Origin: Bacteroidota bacterium
Lineage (GTDB): Bacteria; Bacteroidota; Bacteroidia; Bacteroidales; VadinHA17
DNA: 64,000 bases
Direction of reading: 5' to 3'
NCBI GenBank assembly: GCA_029547705.1
Contig: JAKPOU010000063.1
Location: forward strand, 124,001-188,000
Shown: positions 18,875-26,792 of the stretch, in pieces
Layout of the letters: each line of letters begins with the position of its first letter
How positions within the stretch are numbered: the first letter of the stretch is position 1
Translations under genes and position numbers: made by a program
Notes under the pieces: model-generated
Told to the model about the DNA's origin: nothing
What the model saw: only the letters and a program-made list of their open reading frames with translations
Database searches by the model: none

Positions 18875-19944
18875 TATTTCATTTTTATCGCGTAAAAAAG
18901 ATTTACATGGCCTTCCAGCCTGTTCCGCCAGTTGCCCCCGCGGAATTCTTCACGTGAATAGCCTGTTCCCACGCGGATTGACAGTTTTTTTGTCAGGAAG
19001 CCATAATAGGCCAGCCGGATGCTGTTTGCACTTAACCGTTCAATGTTTGTCTGTATGTAAACAGGCTCATCGGGTGCAGCACCGGTTCCGAGTGTCAGCT
19101 GGAGGTAGTCGGTATCGTTGAAATATTTCCTTGCATTGAGATATACCGCCGGTCTTGCCGCTTCATTCCTGAAAGCCAGCAGACCCTTAAGTGAGAACCA
19201 GTATCCGGGAATATATTTTTCGGCGGATAATCCTGCAATGAATATATTCCTGTCGAAGCGGTAGTAGTTCATACCTGCTGACATTGCCCAGCCTTTCGGG
19301 AGTATCTGCCACACTTCGGCCGCTGCCCTGTGGCCGGGAAAATATTTTCCCGGACTGAAGGCATATGAGAGGTAAGCATAATTTTTATCTGACAGTTTTG
19401 GCCAGGCTTCGGCTTCAAACTGCAGCTCGGCCACCAGTGTGTCGTTCATGGTTATTGTACCCAGGTTGAGTCCTGCTGCTGCAGGTCCCCAGTCAAAACG
19501 GTGACCGGCCCCCGCCCTGAATACCTGCCAGAATCGCCTGTAGGGCTCGGTAAAGCTGTCAAAGCTGTAGCCGGCCCTGATATCGGTAGCCACCGGGGAG
19601 TTTTCCCTCGACCAGAGTGAAATATCCCTCCGGGCAGCAAGAGCGTCTGCATTATCAGGATCCGTTGCCAGAAGGGTATCGATTACGGCAGCTGCCTCGT
19701 CATATTTTTTCTGCCATGCAAGTATTCTTCCGAGAAGTATCCGGGCATCGCCGTATGAAGGACTGACATTGACAAGTTTCCTGGCAGCGGCCGCGGCAGA
19801 GGCATAATCGCCTCCGAAGGCAAGGGATCTGATTCTCATGTATTCGGATTCAGGATCACCCGCCTCCTGGGCGTATGCCGGTCTGCAGACCAGTGCTCCG
19901 GCTGATAACAATATGGCGGTAAACAGAATGAAGGATCTGTTCAT
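18874..19944 (-). CDS. YaiO-like outer-membrane beta-barrel protein with N-terminal TPRs
   Basis: 356 aa. A signal peptide ending PAYAQEAG is followed by two or three TPR-like helices (ARKLVNVSPSYGDARILLGRILAWQKKYDEA, about 45-110). The remainder is an amphipathic beta-strand region rich in alternating aromatic residues and ending in a strand (HVNLFYAIKMK), as expected for an outer-membrane barrel. This resembles the YaiO family and the TPR-barrel exporters used with GT2 synthases, so it is the likely polysaccharide exit channel. It is translationally coupled to the HEAT gene and lies 3 bases after the response regulator gene. Confidence 0.78.
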   Translation of the reverse strand: MNRSFILFTAILLSAGALVCRPAYAQEAGDPESEYMRIRSLAFGGDYASAAAAARKLVNVSPSYGDARILLGRILAWQKKYDEAAAVIDTLLATDPDNADALAARRDISLWSRENSPVATDIRAGYSFDSFTEPYRRFWQVFRAGAGHRFDWGPAAAGLNLGTITMNDTLVAELQFEAEAWPKLSDKNYAYLSYAFSPGKYFPGHRAAAEVWQILPKGWAMSAGMNYYRFDRNIFIAGLSAEKYIPGYWFSLKGLLAFRNEAARPAVYLNARKYFNDTDYLQLTLGTGAAPDEPVYIQTNIERLSANSIRLAYYGFLTKKLSIRVGTGYSREEFRGGNWRNRLEGHVNLFYAIKMK

Positions 19945-19947
19945 AAA

Positions 19948-20307
19948 TCAATTCTTTAATATGGTCCGTATTGTGCTGATCAGATCAGAAGGACTGAATG
20001 GTTTTAGTATATATCCGTCAATTCCCAGTTCAGATGCCCGTCGCCGGACCTGGGGATCACTGAATGCCGTTACTATCAGAACAGGAGTCTGAAGCTTCAG
20101 GTCCGAACGCAGGTATTGCACCAGTTCCAGTCCGCTGTGATAGGGCAGGTGAATATCCACAATCACCATATCATACTGGTTGTTCTTCAGCAATGAAATG
20201 GCATCAGCACCATTTTCTGCGGTTTCAGACTTAAACCCTTCTTTTTCAAGAACAACAGAAATAGTTTTAAGCGCCAGCCTGTTGTCTTCGCAAATAAGTA
20301 TCCTCAT
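19948..20307 (-). CDS. Single-domain response regulator (CheY-like receiver)
   Basis: A stand-alone receiver domain of about 119 aa. It has the acidic pair ED in ICEDN, the phosphoacceptor Asp in VDIHLP (about residue 52), the Thr switch in VTAF and the conserved Lys in KPFSP. No DNA-binding or enzymatic output domain follows. The open frame extends to 20343, but ATG at 20307 gives MRILICEDN, the normal start of the fold; ATG at 20319 is also possible. It is the first gene of the exopolysaccharide run and probably controls synthesis or export through protein contact. No partner histidine kinase is visible in the window. Confidence 0.88.
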   Translation of the reverse strand: MRILICEDNRLALKTISVVLEKEGFKSETAENGADAISLLKNNQYDMVIVDIHLPYHSGLELVQYLRSDLKLQTPVLIVTAFSDPQVRRRASELGIDGYILKPFSPSDLISTIRTILKN

Positions 20308-20458
20308 GCTGTTGTTCATAAGGCATCTCTGAATTTTAGCCATTCCTATGCCTTATACGTTGTAAAAATGAAAATTATACACAGTTATACCAAAATTCCC
20401 TGAAAAATTTTGCTAACAATTTCAGGAAATGGATTAACAACCGTATTTTTTAGACGAA

Positions 20459-23137
20459 TTACAATGAAAACCAGTAGTTGATCTTGATCAGGAAAATATT
20501 TTCAGGATAAACGTTTTTCAGTATCCTGTATGATTCCGGAAGGGATGTACCCGATAAGTTGTCCCGTCCTGTTTTATCAGCTGACCATACAAGATAGATC
20601 CATGATCCGGGCCGGTATTCCCATTTGGCAACCAGGTTTGAGCGGAACTGGTAAAAGTTGAAATCGGGATCGGCAAGGCTGTATTCTTTTCTTTCACCAC
20701 TGTCGTAATCAGAAAGAATATAATTTCCGCCGCTCAGAACGGGATCATCATATAATCCGAACCTGTCGGCATATTTTCCGGCCCCGGCATTCCTTACGCG
20801 TTTCAGAGCGGAATAGGCGCCTCTTGAGACGAAGGGACTGCCGTAATACTGAACCGAGAATTCAGGTGTAAGATTCAGATCGGCCCTGAAGGTGAGCGCC
20901 ACTGTCTTCTGGTCGATGGTTCCGAGTATGTATCTCCTGTCACCTGCCCGTTCATCAATGGTTTTTGTGGCAATATACTGGAGTTCATCATGATTCTTGT
21001 CATAATCGACTGTCATTCCGATTTTTAAAAAGTCCAGCGGACGTAAGGTTATTCCGGGTCCGATCACAAAACCCCGGGAGGATTTGTTTCCCGACATTTC
21101 ATAGTTATACCTGAGTTCAAACATGTATCTTTTTGAGGGATCGGTTCCGGCTTTTCCGGAAACCATAAGCCGCCCCGGCATTATCATGTCGGGTCCTCCC
21201 CTGAGCTTCCAGGGGTCTGCGGCTTTTGAATGAAAAAGGAGATTGGTGCTGATCCTGTAGTTGTTGGTAAATTCGGCTAATGCCTTAAGGTTGGCCCCTG
21301 ACCCCAGGTAAGTGCCTCCGAAATTCCACGAATTAAATTGTTCAAGGTTCAGGCTCCAGGTATGGAATATTGAAACCGGTTTGTTTACAATGTATTCAAG
21401 ATCAGTCTGGTGACGGATCTCATCCGATTTGTTCATATAGCCGATATCATTCAGTTCAAGTCCGGGTGACAGCCAGCTTATTCCGGTACTGTATTTCCAG
21501 AAACCTTTTGATCCCTTTCCTGCCCTGATCTTTCCGCCAAAGCCGCTCAGGGATGTTCTTGCAGTGTCATAAATGACGTAATCAGCACCAGGCCGCTGGT
21601 AATAGCGTGCCGGTGAGCGCTGCAGTTCCCTTACAGCACTTGTGTTACCGCTGATGTGACTCCCGAGCAGCTTTGTCTCGAGGAAATATTTCTTGTCTTT
21701 CCAGTGGTGGCGGAGATCAAAACCCCCGGTGAAGGCATTCCTGGCAGGGAAGCCCGGAGCATCTCCCCTTACATCCCGGTTGGTGGAAGTAAGCATAGCG
21801 CCAACAGTGGTATTTCCGGCATTATATCCCTTTTGCACACGGGCAACGGTATAGCTTGTAAGGGGTTCAATCCGGCTTTTGGTAATATTCCCGTGGCGGT
21901 CACCGATCCTCGCATATTCCGTAGCCGTAACACTCTGGATCAGGCCCAGCGACAATCCCTCTGCCGTGGTACCGCTGAACTTGGCGGCACTCAGTATTCT
22001 GGTCTTGTCGGGAATGCTTACAAAGGAATCGCCGTCAGGACTGATGACCAGTGAAGGAGCCTGGCCTATGCGCCTGGAATAGAAAATGTTTTTATCGTCA
22101 AAATCGTAGTTGAATATGGTAAGTCCCTCCAGGAAGAAGGGACGTTTTTCTTCATAGAAGGTCTCAAAGGCGGTAAGGTTCATTACCGACGGATCGGATT
22201 CAACCTGGCCGAAATCAGGATTCACCGTAAGGTCAATGGTGAAATTGCTTGAGATGCCTATTTTAGCATCCAGTCCGGCATTTCCTTTCCAGATTCTGCC
22301 ATTTTTGTTAAAGGGATTGCCCGCTTCGGCCTTCATTGTTTCAAGTTCTCCAAGTACAAAGGGCATTATTTCGAGGCGCCTGGATCGTGGCAGACCCTTT
22401 ATCCCTTTCAGTTCACCAAAATTGTAAAGCAATCCCGGACCGGTTTTGGATTGTATTTCCCAGTTGCTTTCTTCCTGGAGCCGCGCTATCCACCTCCATG
22501 TATGCATTCCCCATACCTGTTCATCCTTGTTGCTGTAACGCAGCTGACTGAAGGGAATCTCAATTTCTGCTACCCATGCGGAATCCTCCAGTCCGGTTTT
22601 CCCCTTCCATACTGCATTCCAGTTAAAATCCCAGTCCATGGGATTGAAAAGTACAAGATCGACCTTCTGTCCCCATGCTGTTATGGTAAATTCAAATCCT
22701 GTACGGTAATCCCTGTAACTGTCAAAGGCTATTCCAACCACGTCCCCGACGATTTCATCACGTCCCCCGGACATCCTGACTATTTTATCCGGCTCACCGT
22801 CCCAGGCACGAAAAGCTATGTAGAGATTCCGGTCGTCATACTGTATGTTCATCTCCGTGGGCCAGGTGGGTTTTGCCCCTTCATGGGGAATATACTGGCG
22901 ATAGTCTCCTGCCCAGGTTCCGTGCTTCCAGCACTCATCATCCAGTTTGCCGTCAATAACAGGTTTCGGAGTCACGAGGCGGGAAGTGGTGTAAACAGGC
23001 TGCCTGATTTCCTGTTTCAGGCTGTCCTGTGTTGACGGCCTGTTTCCGGGTTCAGGCGAAGCGGCCCTGGCAGGACCGGCCGGTATAAGGATGGAAATGA
23101 TCAGGTAAAGGAATGTTTGTCTGACTGACGATTTCAT
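20459..23137 (-). CDS. CBM9-like/DUF5916 outer-membrane or surface protein
   Basis: 892 aa. A signal peptide (MKSSVRQTFLYLIISILIPAGPARA) precedes a CBM9-like domain (about 55-220: PVIDGKLDDECWKHG, YDDRNLYIAFRAWD, FEFTITAWGQKVD). A long DUF5916 region follows, opening with NPDFGQVESDPSVMNLTAFETFYEEKRPFF. The C-terminal two-thirds has alternating polar/aromatic strands and ends SLKINYWFSL-style with a terminal aromatic, consistent with an outer-membrane barrel. The family is widespread in Bacteroidota, often next to peptidase or carbohydrate genes, and its role is unproven. A small membrane-protein gene lies 55 bases upstream on the same strand. Confidence 0.85.
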   Translation of the reverse strand: MKSSVRQTFLYLIISILIPAGPARAASPEPGNRPSTQDSLKQEIRQPVYTTSRLVTPKPVIDGKLDDECWKHGTWAGDYRQYIPHEGAKPTWPTEMNIQYDDRNLYIAFRAWDGEPDKIVRMSGGRDEIVGDVVGIAFDSYRDYRTGFEFTITAWGQKVDLVLFNPMDWDFNWNAVWKGKTGLEDSAWVAEIEIPFSQLRYSNKDEQVWGMHTWRWIARLQEESNWEIQSKTGPGLLYNFGELKGIKGLPRSRRLEIMPFVLGELETMKAEAGNPFNKNGRIWKGNAGLDAKIGISSNFTIDLTVNPDFGQVESDPSVMNLTAFETFYEEKRPFFLEGLTIFNYDFDDKNIFYSRRIGQAPSLVISPDGDSFVSIPDKTRILSAAKFSGTTAEGLSLGLIQSVTATEYARIGDRHGNITKSRIEPLTSYTVARVQKGYNAGNTTVGAMLTSTNRDVRGDAPGFPARNAFTGGFDLRHHWKDKKYFLETKLLGSHISGNTSAVRELQRSPARYYQRPGADYVIYDTARTSLSGFGGKIRAGKGSKGFWKYSTGISWLSPGLELNDIGYMNKSDEIRHQTDLEYIVNKPVSIFHTWSLNLEQFNSWNFGGTYLGSGANLKALAEFTNNYRISTNLLFHSKAADPWKLRGGPDMIMPGRLMVSGKAGTDPSKRYMFELRYNYEMSGNKSSRGFVIGPGITLRPLDFLKIGMTVDYDKNHDELQYIATKTIDERAGDRRYILGTIDQKTVALTFRADLNLTPEFSVQYYGSPFVSRGAYSALKRVRNAGAGKYADRFGLYDDPVLSGGNYILSDYDSGERKEYSLADPDFNFYQFRSNLVAKWEYRPGSWIYLVWSADKTGRDNLSGTSLPESYRILKNVYPENIFLIKINYWFSL

Positions 23138-23192
23138 ACGGGAGTCATTAAAAGGTTCCGGGAAAGTGTTTCTGCAGGGAAATGCCGGCAGG

Positions 23193-23636
23193 TCATATAA
23201 TATTGAACAGGAATAACAATGCTATTACAATTATTGTTGCGGAAGAAATACCCACCGGCAGCCATACGGGGGCTATCCACGGTACGGGAATCAGGAAAAG
23301 GACATCGGTTGCTTTCAGGTTCTCCGGCCATCCTGTCAGAATATAGAGGGAAAGATAGTAAAACAGATCCCAGAATGCAAATGTCCAGAGAAACAATATG
23401 CCGCGCTCAATCCATGTTGATCCGGCAAGTATGGCAATTGCCACCAGCATTATGATGGTAGCTGCTTCCCTCGTCATTTCGATATACAAATAACGTTTCG
23501 GGAATTCCCTTACCGATTCCCTGTTCGAGACTGTATCGTTTAAACCGAGGACTTTCCTTAGATAAAACACAACAACCCCTTCAAAATGAGCCATTGCCAG
23601 TCCGAAAACCGCCAGAAGAAGTAATTTGCACAGCAT
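23193..23636 (-). CDS. Small four-helix integral membrane protein, unknown function
   Basis: 147 aa, largely hydrophobic. Membrane segments lie near residues 2-20, 57-73, 78-99 and 108-145. Conserved-looking polar residues occur at membrane borders: HFEGVVVFYLR near the first helix and MTREAATIIM in the second. I do not recognise the family. It precedes the DUF5916 gene by 55 bases on the same strand and could be cotranscribed with it. The hydrophobic pattern and sensible start favour a real gene over chance. Confidence 0.6.
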   Translation of the reverse strand: MLCKLLLLAVFGLAMAHFEGVVVFYLRKVLGLNDTVSNRESVREFPKRYLYIEMTREAATIIMLVAIAILAGSTWIERGILFLWTFAFWDLFYYLSLYILTGWPENLKATDVLFLIPVPWIAPVWLPVGISSATIIVIALLFLFNII

Positions 23637-23816
23637 GGCAGCAGATTTTTATTATTCTTACAATTTATATGAAAATACCGGAATAAAGCTCTGCCAGATG
23701 ATGATTTTTTGAAATTGATCCGGATCCGCTTCAGGAAATTAACATTTCACCTGACTGACGGGCAGACTGTAATCCGGAAAGGGCTGTCAGGCAGGCAGGA
23801 CTCCGGGCCTGCGGAA

Positions 23817-24515
23817 TTATTGCAGAGGGGCCTTCAGTTTTTCCACATACATATCTGTATAAAACTGTTTCTTCTTCAGACGGTACTGCATGATATACCT
23901 GGGATGTTCAAGGGGAACTATTTTCTCAAAGAAACCGTATGTGTTGTTTAGTTCAGTCAGGAAGCTGTAGTTTTTACCGCTTCCCAGACAAAAACATGTA
24001 TCCCTGAAGATTCCGAATTCAAGCTGGGCCCTGAGGGAATCAAGTATGAAATCCATTATATGGCCGGTCAGTTCCCTGCTGTCGTAGTAATTGTAATTCA
24101 CCTGCCTTCCGTTGCGCCCGGTAACGGTGAATCCCAGGGGACTGACGGAACTTATATAATGATCCCCGTAGAAGGCTTCAGGTCCTCCATAGCGGTCAAT
24201 CATTCCGTACATGAAAACCGATGATGTTTCATAGGTTTCAATTCCGGGAGCCGGAAGCCCTAATACCTGTTTGAGGCGAATGGTGTCGGTGAATGGTATC
24301 CCGGTTGCTCCCGCGCCCAGCCTTCCGGGGTTTATCCCGATTATCATGTGCCGTTTATTGTAATCGCTGTAGTATTTTCTGTAAAAGAGGGTTACTGTAT
24401 TGATTACATCGGGATTGTTTCTGAAAGGGTTCATTATTGAGACACCGGCGGGAAGGATTCCCCTGAAATCTATTTCAGTGTAAAAGGAGATAATTTTGTC
24501 TGCAAGTGTATTCAT
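23817..24515 (-). CDS. SMUG2-like uracil-DNA glycosylase family protein (DUF4918)
   Basis: 232 aa with the features of the uracil-DNA glycosylase fold. The motif IIGINPGRLGAGATGIPFTD (about residues 57-76) contains the GINPG active-site loop of the SMUG group. LEHPRYIMQYR (about 204-214) carries the HPR-like DNA-intercalation loop. Expected activity is removal of uracil or oxidised pyrimidines from DNA to start base-excision repair. The gene is divergent from dCMP deaminase with 125 bases between them. The family assignment is from motif reading, and substrate preference is not evident. Confidence 0.75.
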   Translation of the reverse strand: MNTLADKIISFYTEIDFRGILPAGVSIMNPFRNNPDVINTVTLFYRKYYSDYNKRHMIIGINPGRLGAGATGIPFTDTIRLKQVLGLPAPGIETYETSSVFMYGMIDRYGGPEAFYGDHYISSVSPLGFTVTGRNGRQVNYNYYDSRELTGHIMDFILDSLRAQLEFGIFRDTCFCLGSGKNYSFLTELNNTYGFFEKIVPLEHPRYIMQYRLKKKQFYTDMYVEKLKAPLQ

Positions 24516-24604
24516 GAAACAAAAATAGGAATGACGGGTTTAAATGATGTTGATATTAAAGTTAAAAATTTTAATAACATGCTAAATAAACGTATTTTAA
24601 TGAT

Positions 24605-24612
24605 TAATTTTG
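24605..24612 (+). promoter_or_regulatory. Bacteroidota -7 element before dCMP deaminase
   Basis: TAATTTTG matches TAnnTTTG and lies 28 bases before the ATG at 24641. No clear -33 TTG is present at the right distance. Confidence 0.33.
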
Positions 24613-24640
24613 CTGGATTCTGATAGCAGGGCATTACAAA

Positions 24641-25111
24641 ATGGCAAACAACGATTCCATCAGACCTTATGGTGATAAGCAGCCGGTTTTCGATAAGCGT
24701 TACCTCGAAATGGCCCGTATATGGGCAGAGAACTCCTATTGCCGGCGGCGCAAGGTGGGAGCCCTTATTGTAAAGGGAAGGATGATCATTTCGGATGGAT
24801 ACAACGGTACCCCTGCAGGTTTTGAGAATGTATGCGAGGATGAAAACAATGTTACTAAGGCATATGTCCTGCATGCAGAGGCAAATGCCATTACAAAAGT
24901 GGCAAAATCAAATAATTCCAGTGAAGATTCAACGCTGTACGTTACAACCTCACCCTGCATTGAATGTGCAAAACTGATAATACAGTCGGGCATCAGAAGG
25001 GTTGTGTACTGTAACAGATACAGGATCACTGACGGGCTGGACCTTTTAAAACGTGCCGGAATTGATCTGGTTTATATTGATCCCGAAAACGATATTTATG
25101 AGCAACAATAA
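24641..25111 (+). CDS. dCMP deaminase (cytidine/deoxycytidylate deaminase family)
   Basis: 156-aa zinc enzyme converting dCMP to dUMP for thymidylate synthesis. Zinc and catalytic residues are visible: HAE at 78-80 (His ligand, Glu proton shuttle) and PCIECA with Cys 106 and Cys 109. The N-terminal helix (FDKRYLEMARIWAENSYC) and the R-R-R-K-VGALIV stretch are usual for bacterial dCMP deaminases of the ComEB type. The stop overlaps the S41 peptidase start by 14 bases, so the two are probably cotranscribed. Its divergent neighbour is a uracil-DNA glycosylase. Confidence 0.93.
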   Translation: MANNDSIRPYGDKQPVFDKRYLEMARIWAENSYCRRRKVGALIVKGRMIISDGYNGTPAGFENVCEDENNVTKAYVLHAEANAITKVAKSNNSSEDSTLYVTTSPCIECAKLIIQSGIRRVVYCNRYRITDGLDLLKRAGIDLVYIDPENDIYEQQ

Positions 25112-26792
25112 CAACAGATGGAACATTTTTCTGCCGCTGATGGTGGCGATTGCAGTTGTACTGGGCATACTTGTCGGAATTATCCTTCCCCGGAAAAATG
25201 ATTCTGCAGCGCAGCTGCCCGGTATCCGGCCGAGAAATGACAAGCTGAGTACCATACTGAATATTATTGAAAGGAATTATGTGGATTCCGTAAACCGCGA
25301 CAATCTTGTTGAGGCAGCCATTCCTGCGATTCTGAAAAAACTTGATCCTCATTCCGTTTACATACCGGCAAAAGATCTTGCCCGGGCAAATGAATCCCTT
25401 CAGGGAAATTTTGAAGGAATAGGGATATCCTTTAACATGCTTACCGATACAATCATTGTTATAAGCACTATTCCCGGGGGGCCCTCGGCAAAGCTCGGAC
25501 TGCTTGCCGGTGACAGGATACTTTATGTAAACGATTCACTGGTGGCTGGAAAGGGAATAAGCGATGAGGACGTGATGGGGATGCTGAAGGGGCCGAAAGG
25601 TACCACGGTAAGGGTGAAGATACTCCGGAAGGGCTACAATGATCTTCTTACATTCAATATAATACGGGATAAGATTCCCATTTACAGCGTGGATGTTGCC
25701 TACATGGTCAACGACAACACGGGATATATCAAGATAAACAATTTTGCAGTCACCACCTTCGATGAATTCATGAAGGGTCTGAAGGAGCTGAGAGAGAAGG
25801 GTATGACCAAGCTTATCGTGGATCTGCGCGGGAATGCCGGGGGGATTATGGAAGATGCCGTTCAGATTGCCAACCAGTTCCTGAAGGAAGGTCAGCTTAT
25901 TGTTTACACGATGGGAAGGAACCAGCCGAGGAATGAGGCCAGGGCCACGGGCAAGGGTGAGTTTGAAAACGGCGACCTTGTCATTCTGATAGATGAATGG
26001 AGTGCATCAGCCAGCGAGATCCTTGCAGGGGCGGTTCAGGACAATGACCGGGGGACGATTATCGGAAGAAGGTCATTCGGGAAGGGCCTTGTACAGGAGC
26101 CGATACCCTTTGCCGACGGCTCAGGCATGAGGCTTACCATAGCCAGGTATTACACTCCTACGGGGCGGTCAATACAGAAACCCTACACTGAAGGTTTTAC
26201 GGATTATTTCAATGATCTAAGCTCACGCTACAGCCGCGGGGAATTCGAAGTATCCGACAGTATTCATTTTTCCGAATCCCTCCGGTTCACGACACCCGGG
26301 GGAAGAACGGTCTATGGCGGAGGCGGGATCATGCCTGACGAATTTGTACCGGTTGACACTTCCGAAATTTCATCGTATTTCCTGATGGTAAGGCCCTTCA
26401 TCTACCAGTTTGCCTTAAAATATACCGAGAACAACCGGAATGCACTGGAAAAATTCACTGAGGCAGCTGGACTGGAAAAATATCTCGACAGGCAGGGTCT
26501 GCTGCAGCAGTTCACCAGGTTTATGGCATCAGGCAACATGAGGTCCGGACAGTCTGCGGCAGCCGGTGCCGGCACCGGGAAAAACGGGGATGCGGCAGAG
26601 GATAATGGAAGAAATTCGGGAGGCACCGTCATTAAACCTGATCCGGAAGGACTGAAGGTTTCGGGAAGGGTGATACACACGCAGATAAAGGCTTATATCG
26701 CACGCAATATCCTTGACAACAAGGGTTTTTATCCCATATGGGAGCATATTGACACCACACTTAAGTATGCGATCAGGTACCTGGAAAACTAA
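25098..26792 (+). CDS. S41-family carboxyl-terminal processing peptidase (CtpA/Prc-like)
   Basis: 564 aa from ATG 25098 (MSNNNNRWNIF). An earlier in-frame start at 25053 would lie deep inside the dCMP deaminase gene and adds no domain. A single N-terminal membrane helix (about 10-31) anchors the protein facing the periplasm. A PDZ domain (about 100-190, with GNFEGIGISF and GPSAKLGL) precedes the catalytic core. The Ser-Lys dyad is read as Ser 304 in WSASASEI and Lys 329 in SFGKG, 25 residues apart as in Prc. A C-terminal helical extension contains a low-complexity Gly/Ala linker (about 496-520). It degrades or matures periplasmic proteins. It overlaps the convergent lamin-tail gene by 4 bases. 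Confidence 0.93.
   Translation: MSNNNNRWNIFLPLMVAIAVVLGILVGIILPRKNDSAAQLPGIRPRNDKLSTILNIIERNYVDSVNRDNLVEAAIPAILKKLDPHSVYIPAKDLARANESLQGNFEGIGISFNMLTDTIIVISTIPGGPSAKLGLLAGDRILYVNDSLVAGKGISDEDVMGMLKGPKGTTVRVKILRKGYNDLLTFNIIRDKIPIYSVDVAYMVNDNTGYIKINNFAVTTFDEFMKGLKELREKGMTKLIVDLRGNAGGIMEDAVQIANQFLKEGQLIVYTMGRNQPRNEARATGKGEFENGDLVILIDEWSASASEILAGAVQDNDRGTIIGRRSFGKGLVQEPIPFADGSGMRLTIARYYTPTGRSIQKPYTEGFTDYFNDLSSRYSRGEFEVSDSIHFSESLRFTTPGGRTVYGGGGIMPDEFVPVDTSEISSYFLMVRPFIYQFALKYTENNRNALEKFTEAAGLEKYLDRQGLLQQFTRFMASGNMRSGQSAAAGAGTGKNGDAAEDNGRNSGGTVIKPDPEGLKVSGRVIHTQIKAYIARNILDNKGFYPIWEHIDTTLKYAIRYLEN

Noticed and set aside
24520..24527. TAnnTTTG match (minus) for the uracil-DNA glycosylase gene
   Set aside because: It lies only about 5 bases before the start codon, which would make a leaderless or truncated message; the AT-rich context makes a chance match likely.
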